Source of the DNA: Cellvibrio sp. 79
GTDB lineage: Bacteria > Pseudomonadota > Gammaproteobacteria > Pseudomonadales > Cellvibrionaceae
Assembly (NCBI GenBank): GCA_003056245.1
Contig: MVDH01000006.1
Coordinates: 1-64,000 of the forward strand
Direction of reading: 5' to 3'
DNA length: 64,000 nucleotides
Shown: positions 26,401 through 35,875 of the stretch, piece after piece
How the letters are laid out: every line of letters starts with the position of its first letter
How positions within the stretch are numbered: the stretch's first letter is position 1
Made by a program: the position numbers and the translations under genes
The notes under the pieces: generated by a model
What the model was told of the DNA's origin: nothing
Databases searched by the model: none
The model's input: only the letters and a program-made list of their open reading frames with translations

Positions 26401-29400
26401 TCGTAACGGGTCACGCTACCGTTCCAATCGGTTTTCTTGAGCAACAAACCTTTATCGTTGTATTCATACCCCTGGTTGGAACCGATACAACTTGCAGTCG
26501 GGTGCCCTTCCACTGATAACGGCTTGTTGTGTTGATCGAAGGTATAAGTGGTCTGTCTGCCCAGTGAATTTTTCACTAGTGTTTTATGGGTATTATTTTC
26601 CAGTGCACTAAATACCATGTCGACACGTTCTGCATCACCACCCAACGCACTGAGAATTGCACGACCTTGATGGTCATAATCCATGCTGTGGATACGCTGC
26701 CCCTGGCTATTACGAATACCAGTGATTGCATGAGCAAAGTTGGGATTCGCGTAGTCGTACACAACAAATGCATTGTCATAAACATTTGCAGTATCGTCCG
26801 GGGACATTACTTTATTGAGATTATGGTTTTGATCGTACTCATAGCGAGTCACGCTGCCATCGGTAGCGGTCAGGCTGGTCATACGTGCCTGCAAATCGTA
26901 ACCGAATTTCAACTGCTGTTTAAAATTATCCGTTACAGCTAACAGTACATTTTTAACCGTGCCTTGATTACCGTATACCAGGGTTTGTTCGTAGCCATTT
27001 AATTGTTTTATTGCAATCAAGCGACCATCAGCGTCATAGATTTCGCGCGAGTTATCGGTGAGCAACAACTCCCAACCGTTATCTGCTTTACGAATGGTTT
27101 CGTAATGGCTTTCATCTGCAACCCAACGTCCACCTTCGGCAGAACCATCGTTAACCCAATTGAAAATGACCGCATCGCCTTGATGGCGAATTGCTACAAC
27201 ACGCAAGGTAATTCCGCCAACATTTTCCAATTCAAGTTTGCGATCAAAGTTGGAGCGCCAACCAATACCCAGTGACGTTTTTTCAGTTGCATAGCTGCTG
27301 TAGTGACGCTCGAATTTCATTTCGCTTGCGCCTTCAGCCTGGTAATCCAACATGGTGAGATATTTTTCGCCAGTGGCAATGTTAATGGGATTACAACTAA
27401 TTGTTCCCCCAGAACTTTTAGGCTCAGGCTCTGGTGGTTTGCCGCCAGCCATAATTTTCTCGAATCCTGATTGAGCGACGTATGAAATAGCTGCACTACG
27501 TGCACCATTCGCAAACTTCCCACCCGTTACTTCAGAAATGGTTCCACTTACAACCATTTTTATCGCCAGGTCTCCATACCAATCTCCACCTCCCCCAACA
27601 GCACCTCCGATACCAGCACTTAGGAAGCCGTGACCAAATTTACCATCACTGATCACACTGCTAATTCCACCAACAATGCCACGAATAATGAATCCTTTAA
27701 CACCAACACCGCCGGGGACCATCCCGGAAACGAAAGCACTCGCTGCAGATTTGAAAGCCATATTACTACTTGCGCCCATAGCTCTCCCAAACTCATAAGC
27801 CCAAGCGGCGGAACCTAATGGCCCTCCAAAATAAGTGGCCACAATTGAACCGATAACATTTACGACATCAGCGCCAAATATTTTTACCGCCCCTTTAATT
27901 AAAGAGCGCCCCACTTTTTTACCGAAACTTTCAATTTTCTTAATTAAGAACCCACTAGGATCCGTTGCATTTAACGGATTGTTTAGCACATAGGAATAGC
28001 GATTATAACTTTGCGTATTTGCTGCTGACTGAATAAACGGATCTGCCTGTAAAAAGCGCGCGAGTTTTGGATCATATATACGGCCGTTCATGTGGATGAT
28101 TCCCATATCATCCACCATTTCGTGGCCGGTATAACCTCGACGGGTAATTGGCTCGGAAAACCCTGCTGCTGTGATACCAGACAATAAAAATGTGAAATTT
28201 GCCTGGCTCCATTGCGCGATATTTCTTCTTGCTCCCCATGCATCAAAACTCATTGCATTGGAAACTTTGCTGAATTGCCCTTGTACTTCACCATTTGCAT
28301 CAGTGATTACATCCACCGATCCCAAATGATCGGTGTAGACATAACGCTTGTCAGATGCCTGAAGCTGGTTATTGTTGTTTGTTCGATAGGTTTGAACGAT
28401 GCCAGCCACATTACGCTTCCATTCAACAGTACTGCTTGTACCGATCTGTATGCGTTCTACATTCCCCATGTATATAGTTGTTCCAGAGGAATCAATGCGC
28501 TGCCAACGGCTACGATCAATACCGTATTTAAATTCAGTTGTTTTTACTCCCTTGGTAATACTTTTCACCATGTCGTAGCTTGTGTATTTCAAGTCTCGAC
28601 CAGCACCGGAAATATTATTTCCGTTAGCGTCGTAACTATAAGTATCGGCTCCGGCTTTGGTTACCGCATGGGGGCCAGCCACAGTACCAGCGTCGTAATC
28701 GTAAGCTCCAATTCCTTTCTTATTTTTGATATTACCGTGACCATCATATTCAATATCCGGACCACCGACACGCTGAAGTGAACATTGCGCCGGCGAACTC
28801 GGAGTGCCAGCATAAATATTGACGAGCCTGTTTAATCCGTCATAGCAAAAAGTTTCTGCCTGAGCATAGCTATCAGCAGACGAATTATTCGCAACTGGTG
28901 TTCCAGGTTTTCCGCTTAAATTTTGACGGTACTTTAAATTGCCGATTACATCCCATTCATAAATATTATTCTGGACCGAAGATAAATTCATTGAGTTCAA
29001 TGTTTTCTGGTTTGTTAGCAAACCAGTGCGGATATCATAAGTATTAACGGTAAGTAGCCCATTCCCGCGAAGTTCTTTTGTAACTTGCCCTAGAACATTT
29101 GTTTCTTGAGTTATCTGTAAGGTTTTACCCGTAGCAATATCAGTAGTTTTATAGGCATAACCGTTGAGGTTATAGTGAATCTGAATACCGCTTTCCAAAG
29201 CCTTTCCGTTTGCATCACGAATCAGGCCATCAAGTGCATCGTATTGCTGATACACGCGCCCATAAGTATCCGGCTTGGCACGGGTTACATAAGCAGTGTT
29301 ACTTCCAGGAAAATAAACTGTGCTCTTGATTAACATTCCAAACGGATCAAATTCCATTAACGTTTTATGACACTTACTGTCATTCTCGTTACAGCTAACC

Positions 29401-32400
29401 GTCGGAGCATGACCTGCCAATAAACCTTCAACTTGTAAAGTAGTTAAGTTAGTTGCAGTATTCATTACCGTTGCGGTCAATTGCCCCACTACACCTGGAA
29501 TATGATTCCCACCTAATCCACCCTCATAAAACCATTGCGAAAAACCTTCAATTGCACCTGACGCCAGATAATCGGTACGAGCAATCAGCCTACCTGAAGT
29601 ATCATAATAATTTTTAACTTTTTGACCTTTGGGATCGGTTTGTTCTATCAACTCACCAAATCCGTTGTAGTTGTAGTACCACCATCCCGCTTTTTTCGGA
29701 TTCGAGCCAACAACTTCGTTACACTCTAAAGATCCATTACCTGTAAACCCCCCTTTATCAGGGTCGTGCATAGCTACTTTACGACCTAAATCGTCATAAC
29801 AAATTTGTACCTTGATACTAATGTTATCGGCTGTTGTTTTTGCTTCTGCGAGATTACCGTAGAGGTCATATTTGTATTCAACAGTTCCACCCAAATAATC
29901 TTCAACTTTTTCAAGCAATCCCAAACCATTGCGGAATTCTTTTCTAGTCTGGCCCAATGCATTGGTATGGGTTGTTTGGTTTCCCGCATAACTTGAGGTA
30001 TTTGTTGGATCACTTGTCGGCGCATTTGGTACTCTCACACCGACAATACGACCAAGATTGTCATAAGTATTCTCAGTCCAATATTCCGCCGAAGTACCGG
30101 AAAAAGGAACTGACTGGCGTTTTACACGATCCAGATTATCGTATTCCGTATCGACATGGATCAGGGTTCCATCAAAACCAACTTTACTGGAGCGAATTAC
30201 ACGGCCAAGCACATCAAAATATTCGTAGGACTTGCCTCCACCTGCAACACGTTTATACACCCGGTATTTAGCGCCTGTCGGACAAGTGACTGAACCGCAG
30301 AAATTGGTTTCAGTACGTGACCATGATCCATTGGCATTTTTACGCAGATATTCATTCCCCATGACATCGTAAAATATTTTACTTTGAACACTATTTATAT
30401 CTGTTACCGCTTTGATATTGCCAAACGCATCACGCTCATTAACAACTGATGATTGATGTAAGTTGTTGGTGGAGGATTGAAGGTAACGGCCAGCTGAATC
30501 GTATGATTGCTCGGTGTTGCGTACTGTCGTTGTGTCGCTGGCAGAAATGATGGTTTTATTTTTATTGCCAAAACTATCATATTCGTACGTTGTAGTCGTT
30601 GTAGCCAATGCTCCTGCGCTAATTGTTTCAGATTTTAATAAATACTCTGCACCTTTTGCATCATTGGCTTCGTAATAGGCGAATGATGATGAACGTGTAG
30701 AAGCCGGCTCTGCATCACCAGTGGTAGTAACAGAGGCAGATGTTAATCTTCCAAACTGCTTGTGTTCATTAGTTGTTCCGTAAACATTCTTGGTCTCTTT
30801 GGTCAACTTAGTATTTGAGCCATCAACTTTTTTACCCGAGGTAACAGATTTGGAATAAGTCAAATTACCATAGCTATCATATTGTTGATCACTGGTGATT
30901 GATTGCAATAAATCTCCGCTCACATAGTCATAAGAGAACTCTTCAGATTTCTTCAATTCAGTTTGGTAATAATGCGTAACGGCGCTAGCAGAAACTGCCG
31001 TAGTAACTATATTGAAATCCCAGGAGTTAATTGACTTGCTTAGAATTACTGTTTTATCTTCAGAATTTTTATAATAAACCACCGTAGATAATGGACTACC
31101 TATAAATGGGAAATCCTGGCGATAAGTAGTCGTCGTCGTAATGCCGGTTTGCGCATCAACCGTTTTTAAGGAATTAAAACCAAGAAAACCACGACCCGAT
31201 GCTTGCAATTTTGCTTCTGAATAGTAGTAATCAATTTTGCTCATTGCATTGGCACTTATATTGTTTGCAGTTGCGCCAGCAGAGGGAGCAGTACCCTCAA
31301 CAGTAGTAACGATGGGTGTTGAACCATTCACCTCCAACACCGGCCTGCCTTTAGATGTGTTCGCCGTATTGAGAGTCACACTTCCGGCGGGAAGGTCCCA
31401 CCCACCATTAAGCCGTGCATAAAAATCATTTGAATTGACGATTGAGAGTGTGTATGTAGCAGGACATTGGGGAGTGGACCAACTATTTTGAGGGCATCCG
31501 GTTGGACGATCCTCTGTAGTGATTTTGAGATTAAGATCGGTAGTTTGGTAACGCCCGCTATTCGATAGGGTTCCATAAGTGATTTTAGTGAGATTGCCCA
31601 TTCCATTATCGATAGAATAAATATTCGTATGTTGCTCGCTCTCCGGAACAGGAATCGAAGGATTTGGATTTCCGCCCTCGCAGATCATACCCCCTGGAGT
31701 GTTTTGATAGGTACAAGGTATCGGAGCACCGGTGGTAGCTAGCACCCCTTTATTTCCTGTCAAAGCGGTTGATGTTACCTGCATGAAATCCAGAATTCCG
31801 TCGCCACTAACATCCATAAGAAAATGTGCGTCATTATCTCCAGATGAAATGTTTGTGCGAAGGATGACATCAACGTCTTCACCCCAATATCGGGCGTGCA
31901 ATGAGCCAGTGCTACGATTGCCCCATGCCACGTCTATCATTCCATCGCCATTAATATCAATAAATTGTGGCGTTGCGTCTGGTCCACTTGAATAATTTGG
32001 CAACGTAACCCATTGCACAGCAGCGTTAAATCCTGCTCCGTTGTTAATCATGTAGTAAATGCCGTTTCCTGAGCGGTAAGTGACATCCGATAAGCCATCT
32101 CCATTGATATCTACCGGGGTTATTTCCGTTCCAGGTAATTTGGCACCGCTGTAGTTGCTGACGGAATTGCCGGATACCACTACCGCATATGTTGTCGCCT
32201 TTTGTTCATCAGATGTTTGCGGGTATGTACAGGTTCCTGTTTTGATATAGTCCCCAATAAAATCCACAACACCATCGCCATTAAAATCTGCTGCTTTTGT
32301 AGGACTTATCCGGGTTTTCACACCAAAGTTGGAACAAGGATAAGCACCGGCCAATGGCTCTGCATAGCCTGGATAGTCACTGGGTGGGCCCCAATACAGC

Positions 32401-34517
32401 GTTACTGAAGCTCCAAACGAATACGCTTTATTTGATGTAATCGGCTCCGCATTGCGGCTCAATAAGCGGTAGCTCTGTCCATTTACGGCGTCAGCCAGAC
32501 CATCACTGTTTACATCAATAAAACTGGTATCGCGATTAGTCAAACCAGAATCAATTATTGTGTTGCTAGTAATCCTCCATTTTTTATCTGCTCCGGGTGT
32601 AGAAAGATAAATCTTCCAACTTGTGTTGTCATATACAGCAAGATCCTGACGACCATCTGCGTTATAATCCAGACTGGTAATCCTGAAATTGTTATAATTC
32701 ATATTGCCGAAGTAAATAGTTGATGACAATTCAGTATCTGCATATTTAATACGAACAGCCAAAGTGGCAGACGTATCTGATCCTGACTCATACATTAGAT
32801 AAACCAAATCCTGTTTGCCATTACCAGTCAGGTTCGCAAAGAAATGATTTAATAAATATTTTTCAGAACTAGCATTTTCAAAAGTAACTGAACTTCCAGG
32901 CTGGGACAAATCCAGATGTGAACCACCGCCCCACATAAATGTTGTTGGTACAAAACAATCACCCACGCCCCTACATTCTTTAATACGTTCCAATCGACTT
33001 ATTTTATTGTTGTAGCGAGATTTGGTAGTGTCGGAACTCATGTAGCTGAGATTATAACGACGAACCTCAGCGTTATTATCCTGAACAATAACCTGGTAAA
33101 GTCTTTGAGTTTGATTGAACTCATAACCAGCAATAAACGCTGATGACTTATCTGGACGATCTTCATAATTGAACGTGACTGTTGCCTTGTAGTCTGTTGA
33201 TTGAGGAATTACAGTTGGAGTTTTCTGTACGGAGGGATAAGCATAATAAATATATTTTAAACGCTGACCATTAGTAGAATTACCTTCATATTCATAATCG
33301 ATTCCATTCCCCACATTATCTTGAAAACGACTTTGAGCCCAACTCAACGTTTTGGAAACGCCACCTACAGAATGATAAAACTTGGAATTATTCGTTCTTC
33401 CATAAAAAGTTGTTGAACCATCTTTTGCAACAGACTCGAAATAACCGGAACCATTCGAAACATTTCCAACTGCCGTGATAGTTACAAAACTATCCATTTC
33501 TGTTTTGTATGTACTGGTGTCTGCACCATAGGATCCTGAGATCAATATTAATCGTTGCCCATCAAGGCAAAATCTATCCTCTGCTGTCCAGGTAATTGGT
33601 TTTGCAATAGAGTCTTGAACCAGGGTTTGACGGCAACGAGATATACTGGAAACTGCACTTAAAGACCAACCCTTACCAACAATTCCAGTACCAGCGCCAC
33701 TTGAATAATCTAATGAAACTTGAGGTGTAACACCAGCAGTGCCTTGTGGCAATTCAAGTGCAACGGTGTAATTAGCTGAACCACCTTCGTCAACCTTGAA
33801 CACACCACCTACAGCCCCCACATGATAAGAAATTCCATCATCACTACTGAGTAAAACACTTGGCAACGTACTCGCTGCTGTCACCTCAAGTGAAGTTATT
33901 GGTGTACCCTCACCATCTGCGAGGTATGCAGTCTCACCTGTCTCAGAATTAAATGTACCTAAAATAACATCGGCAAAACCGTCTTTATTAATATCTTCTA
34001 TTCGCAATTGAGTATTGCGATTACTAATATCCGGATAAGTAGCGGCTGAATAAGTTTTTGAAAAAGTAGGCAAAGCATTATTTGCCGTTGAGCTTAAAAA
34101 AAGCGAAGGAGCTGCACTATCAGCACCACGTAAAAAGATGTGGGATTTAGTTCCATCCGGAGATTTCCAGACAAAGAAATCAATTGAAACCACAGCCAGT
34201 CGCAACACACCGGAAGTAACCTTTTGCGAAAGCTGTGTATCGCTTAGCGTGAATAATATGGGCGATGAATAATCAAGCCCATTCCGATATACAACAAAGC
34301 TATTTTTTTGTTTTGCAAAGATTGGCGTCGCAATATCCCCATGCAAAATAAGAAGCAATGGTTTTTGATGGAAATAGTAGTCACTTCCCCCATCTCCATT
34401 TACATCACCAATATAGATGTCATAGTTTTTAGGATTAATTTCCGCTCCAAGCGCTGGAAAAGCCAGCAACAACAATCCAAAAATTATCCCAATAATTCTT
34501 GTTAACAAGACAAACAT
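23436..34517 (-). CDS. Giant secreted protein with two tandem RHS shells (SpvB/TcB-RHS-RHS)
   Basis: I start at the ATG at 34517 (GGAG 6 nt upstream), giving about 3,693 residues. Signal peptide: hydrophobic LLTRIIGIIFGLLLLAFPALGA. Next come FG-GAP/VCBS repeats (several DxNxDGxxD loops) and an SpvB/TcB-like PPGTAG-type segment (LPQGTAGVTPQVSLDYSS). The first RHS/YD-repeat shell ends in a complete core, GRIYDPKLARFLQADP, near residue 2,140. A glycine-rich linker follows (GKFGHGF, GGKFANGA). Near residue 2,375 a DUF6531 module (CNPINIATGEKYL) opens a second full RHS shell with its own core, DPTLGRYIESDPIGLEAG, near residue 3,510. A tip of about 140 residues follows, with a hydrophobic AFGMLTARAIGAAGAAG stretch. 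No PAAR or VgrG-binding domain is seen; Sec export is predicted. Confidence 0.93.
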   Translation of the reverse strand: MFVLLTRIIGIIFGLLLLAFPALGAEINPKNYDIYIGDVNGDGGSDYYFHQKPLLLILHGDIATPIFAKQKNSFVVYRNGLDYSSPILFTLSDTQLSQKVTSGVLRLAVVSIDFFVWKSPDGTKSHIFLRGADSAAPSLFLSSTANNALPTFSKTYSAATYPDISNRNTQLRIEDINKDGFADVILGTFNSETGETAYLADGEGTPITSLEVTAASTLPSVLLSSDDGISYHVGAVGGVFKVDEGGSANYTVALELPQGTAGVTPQVSLDYSSGAGTGIVGKGWSLSAVSSISRCRQTLVQDSIAKPITWTAEDRFCLDGQRLILISGSYGADTSTYKTEMDSFVTITAVGNVSNGSGYFESVAKDGSTTFYGRTNNSKFYHSVGGVSKTLSWAQSRFQDNVGNGIDYEYEGNSTNGQRLKYIYYAYPSVQKTPTVIPQSTDYKATVTFNYEDRPDKSSAFIAGYEFNQTQRLYQVIVQDNNAEVRRYNLSYMSSDTTKSRYNNKISRLERIKECRGVGDCFVPTTFMWGGGSHLDLSQPGSSVTFENASSEKYLLNHFFANLTGNGKQDLVYLMYESGSDTSATLAVRIKYADTELSSTIYFGNMNYNNFRITSLDYNADGRQDLAVYDNTSWKIYLSTPGADKKWRITSNTIIDSGLTNRDTSFIDVNSDGLADAVNGQSYRLLSRNAEPITSNKAYSFGASVTLYWGPPSDYPGYAEPLAGAYPCSNFGVKTRISPTKAADFNGDGVVDFIGDYIKTGTCTYPQTSDEQKATTYAVVVSGNSVSNYSGAKLPGTEITPVDINGDGLSDVTYRSGNGIYYMINNGAGFNAAVQWVTLPNYSSGPDATPQFIDINGDGMIDVAWGNRSTGSLHARYWGEDVDVILRTNISSGDNDAHFLMDVSGDGILDFMQVTSTALTGNKGVLATTGAPIPCTYQNTPGGMICEGGNPNPSIPVPESEQHTNIYSIDNGMGNLTKITYGTLSNSGRYQTTDLNLKITTEDRPTGCPQNSWSTPQCPATYTLSIVNSNDFYARLNGGWDLPAGSVTLNTANTSKGRPVLEVNGSTPIVTTVEGTAPSAGATANNISANAMSKIDYYYSEAKLQASGRGFLGFNSLKTVDAQTGITTTTTYRQDFPFIGSPLSTVVYYKNSEDKTVILSKSINSWDFNIVTTAVSASAVTHYYQTELKKSEEFSYDYVSGDLLQSITSDQQYDSYGNLTYSKSVTSGKKVDGSNTKLTKETKNVYGTTNEHKQFGRLTSASVTTTGDAEPASTRSSSFAYYEANDAKGAEYLLKSETISAGALATTTTTYEYDSFGNKNKTIISASDTTTVRNTEQSYDSAGRYLQSSTNNLHQSSVVNERDAFGNIKAVTDINSVQSKIFYDVMGNEYLRKNANGSWSRTETNFCGSVTCPTGAKYRVYKRVAGGGKSYEYFDVLGRVIRSSKVGFDGTLIHVDTEYDNLDRVKRQSVPFSGTSAEYWTENTYDNLGRIVGVRVPNAPTSDPTNTSSYAGNQTTHTNALGQTRKEFRNGLGLLEKVEDYLGGTVEYKYDLYGNLAEAKTTADNISIKVQICYDDLGRKVAMHDPDKGGFTGNGSLECNEVVGSNPKKAGWWYYNYNGFGELIEQTDPKGQKVKNYYDTSGRLIARTDYLASGAIEGFSQWFYEGGLGGNHIPGVVGQLTATVMNTATNLTTLQVEGLLAGHAPTVSCNENDSKCHKTLMEFDPFGMLIKSTVYFPGSNTAYVTRAKPDTYGRVYQQYDALDGLIRDANGKALESGIQIHYNLNGYAYKTTDIATGKTLQITQETNVLGQVTKELRGNGLLTVNTYDIRTGLLTNQKTLNSMNLSSVQNNIYEWDVIGNLKYRQNLSGKPGTPVANNSSADSYAQAETFCYDGLNRLVNIYAGTPSSPAQCSLQRVGGPDIEYDGHGNIKNKKGIGAYDYDAGTVAGPHAVTKAGADTYSYDANGNNISGAGRDLKYTSYDMVKSITKGVKTTEFKYGIDRSRWQRIDSSGTTIYMGNVERIQIGTSSTVEWKRNVAGIVQTYRTNNNNQLQASDKRYVYTDHLGSVDVITDANGEVQGQFSKVSNAMSFDAWGARRNIAQWSQANFTFLLSGITAAGFSEPITRRGYTGHEMVDDMGIIHMNGRIYDPKLARFLQADPFIQSAANTQSYNRYSYVLNNPLNATDPSGFLIKKIESFGKKVGRSLIKGAVKIFGADVVNVIGSIVATYFGGPLGSAAWAYEFGRAMGASSNMAFKSAASAFVSGMVPGGVGVKGFIIRGIVGGISSVISDGKFGHGFLSAGIGGAVGGGGDWYGDLAIKMVVSGTISEVTGGKFANGARSAAISYVAQSGFEKIMAGGKPPEPEPKSSGGTISCNPINIATGEKYLTMLDYQAEGASEMKFERHYSSYATEKTSLGIGWRSNFDRKLELENVGGITLRVVAIRHQGDAVIFNWVNDGSAEGGRWVADESHYETIRKADNGWELLLTDNSREIYDADGRLIAIKQLNGYEQTLVYGNQGTVKNVLLAVTDNFKQQLKFGYDLQARMTSLTATDGSVTRYEYDQNHNLNKVMSPDDTANVYDNAFVVYDYANPNFAHAITGIRNSQGQRIHSMDYDHQGRAILSALGGDAERVDMVFSALENNTHKTLVKNSLGRQTTYTFDQHNKPLSVEGHPTASCIGSNQGYEYNDKGLLLKKTDWNGSVTRYEYNDRGLETLRVEALGTESERSIATEWHKQWRLPQTISRDGVVVTFKYNDQAQLTQRIERDTTAELTLVNKIFKRYPERVWNYNYNQQNLLASVDGPRTDVADVTQFEYDDAGNQKAVINALGHRSDVLNVNSRGLPEKVSDANGVITELSYNARGWLTSKTIKSEKGDSTTVYHYSSVSDYNNQGLVSAVTLPDGEEITYEYDDARRLVAQQNKAGERIEYTLDLEGNRTGQTISNATGALAFSHQQIFDELGRLLSSIGADGNAIGFGYDKAGNRDTTTDARGNTTRYAYDALNRLKSTTDALNGVVAQTYDNADRVTSITDQRQLTTQYRYNGFGNKIAQISPDTGETQYGYDEAGNLVSKRDARGVLTEYRYDAIGRVTDVIYPAANEDNIHYDYDDQKATNTVGRISKVNDASGTQAYSYNAYGQVTQLQSSIKGTRYHQVYDYDRNSQLVMQQYPSGRRVNYHYDAQGRLSNVDTDYKNHNQHLLTKVNHHPFGPLANLSYGNGAQLAIGVDKDYRIRTQQIKSAVNDGIYDRAYGYDDRSNIVSITDYNKPAANQVFGYDELSRLTNASGSYGVISYQYDAVGNRKSREQNNRMEEYTYAKDSNRLLDVITESEQGELQTRTLGYDAVGNIVNDSANVATKALTFGHNNRLEQVKVNGNAATLAGYEYNAKGQRVIKQVNGNVIHFHYDTDNRLLAETTETGSPIREYIYAANQRIAMVDYQRNTAGDIYFIVNDHLGTPQLLLDVQQQIVWSVNQSPFGEVTVEGNIEQPLRFPGQYADAETGYSYNYFRDYDPTLGRYIESDPIGLEAGVNTFGYVLGNPIGFIDVYGLEVGFVPGRQSPTNTGLRDLVMGGISYPRGVYRSQVHSLSVHGFLGQEAQVRAITAQNRAFAFLDLAAANPSLTADIAGNVLLERRAFVFGRLAFGMLTARAIGAAGAAGTTYLAAVGDLMHAADQAPLTLQDGLNSMLTGEKNPNYCPAM

Positions 34518-34583
34518 GACAGCTCCATTCGGTGTGATACAACAGCCCGGATTTTTATGATTTAAAACTTCCAACCTACAAAC

Positions 34584-34617
34584 AAAAACCAGGAGGCCTC
34601 GCGGCCCCCTGGTTTTT
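34584..34617 (-). terminator. Rho-independent terminator after mdh
   Basis: AAAAACCAGG pairs with CCTGGTTTTT, with an inner GGCC/GGCC stem. On the minus strand it follows the mdh stop by about 26 nt and ends in a T run. It separates mdh from the RHS gene, which must have its own promoter in the roughly 65 nt that follow. Confidence 0.85.
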
Positions 34618-34643
34618 GGTTAACTACTTAAACTATTAAAAAA

Positions 34644-35627
34644 TTAAGCAGGCAATAATTCTTTCACCGCATCACGCTCTTCCTGCAATTCTTTTTCAGT
34701 TGCAGTCATGCGTGCGCGGGAGAATTCATTGATCTCTACGCCTTGAACAATTTCCCAATCGCCGTTTTTGCAAACAACCGGGAATGAGTAGATCAGGCCT
34801 TTTTCGATACCGTAAGAACCATCGCTGTATACACCCATACTCACCCAATCATTCGCTGGAGTGCCCAGCGCCCAATCGCGGATGTGGTTGATTGCAGCGT
34901 TAGCCGCAGATGCAGCAGAAGAAGCACCGCGCGCAGCGATAATTGCAGCACCGCGTTGTTGTACGGTTGGGATGTAATCGCCTTCGTACCAGGCTTGGTC
35001 AACCAGGCTCAGTGCTGGCTTGCCATCAACCAAAGTGTTGTGCAGGTCTGGATATTGAGTAGAAGAATGGTTACCCCAGATCAGCGCTTTGGTGATGTTG
35101 TTGATGCTGGTACCGGTTTTGGTTGCCAGTTGTGACAGCGCACGGTTGTGGTCCAGACGGGTCATTGCAGTGAATTGACGTGGGTTGATGTCCGGCGCAT
35201 TGCGTTGTGCGATCAATGCGTTGGTGTTTGCAGGGTTGCCAACTACCAATACTTTGATGTTGCGTGAAGCGTGATCGTTAATCGCTTTACCTTGTACTGA
35301 GAAGATCGCGGCGTTAGCAGCCAACAGGTCTTTACGCTCCATGCCCGGGCCACGTGGACGCGCGCCTACTAACAATGCGTAGTCGGTGTCTTTAAAAGCA
35401 ACAGAGGGATCATCGGTAGTTACAATGCCCGCCAGCAATGGGAATGCACAATCATCCAATTCCATCGCTACGCCTTGCAGCGCTTTCAGGGCCGGGGTGA
35501 TTTCCAGCAATTGCAGGATTACTGGTTGGTCTTTACCCAACATGTCGCCAGCAGCAATGCGGAACAACAATGAGTAGCTGATTTGGCCAGCGGCGCCAGT
35601 GACGGTAACTCTTACGGGTGCTTTCAC
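34644..35627 (-). CDS. mdh: Malate dehydrogenase
   Basis: Oxidises malate to oxaloacetate with NAD+ in the TCA cycle. The 327-residue protein belongs to the longer, cytosolic-type bacterial group found in Pseudomonas relatives rather than the 312-residue E. coli type. NAD motif [12 protein letters not shown] at residues 10-21; substrate-loop arginines in [11 protein letters not shown]; catalytic Asp in RLDHNRA and catalytic His in [13 protein letters not shown] -10 TATAAT at 35717-35722 lies about 90 nt upstream. The gene is followed by a strong terminator. Confidence 0.96.
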   Translation of the reverse strand: MKAPVRVTVTGAAGQISYSLLFRIAAGDMLGKDQPVILQLLEITPALKALQGVAMELDDCAFPLLAGIVTTDDPSVAFKDTDYALLVGARPRGPGMERKDLLAANAAIFSVQGKAINDHASRNIKVLVVGNPANTNALIAQRNAPDINPRQFTAMTRLDHNRALSQLATKTGTSINNITKALIWGNHSSTQYPDLHNTLVDGKPALSLVDQAWYEGDYIPTVQQRGAAIIAARGASSAASAANAAINHIRDWALGTPANDWVSMGVYSDGSYGIEKGLIYSFPVVCKNGDWEIVQGVEINEFSRARMTATEKELQEERDAVKELLPA

Positions 35628-35716
35628 GATGAGACTCCATTTATTCGGGTGATATTGGAAGGAAACGAAAGTTCGGCATTGTGTGCCAGGATTTTTGTTA
35701 CATAGGACGGGTGGGC

Positions 35717-35722
35717 ATTATA
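35717..35722 (-). promoter_or_regulatory. Predicted -10 element for mdh
   Basis: A perfect TATAAT reads on the minus strand about 90 nt before mdh. The 16-18 nt upstream window holds only a weak -35 match (GTGAAT-like). A short palindrome, AGGCA-AA-TGCCT, abuts it on the upstream side, at about 35722-35733. Confidence 0.45.
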
Positions 35723-35875
35723 GGCATTTGCCTGAAAAATTCACCCTGAGAATGGGTCTAAATGCCCTTTCAACGCAAATTAATTGAGAATGATTCGCGA
35801 ATTTGGCTGGATATTCACATCCAGTGTTAATGAAAGGGCTTATGACTTTAATAAGATGTGCGATGACTTATGAGA

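Noticed and set aside
23993-32408. Many plus-strand reading frames inside the RHS gene
   Set aside because: They are antisense shadows of repetitive YD-rich codons, without ribosome sites or motifs.
23436-34517. Component of a Tc insecticidal complex (TcB/TcC)
   Set aside because: The front region resembles SpvB/TcB, but there is no TcA gene, and a signal peptide and a second RHS shell argue for a different system.
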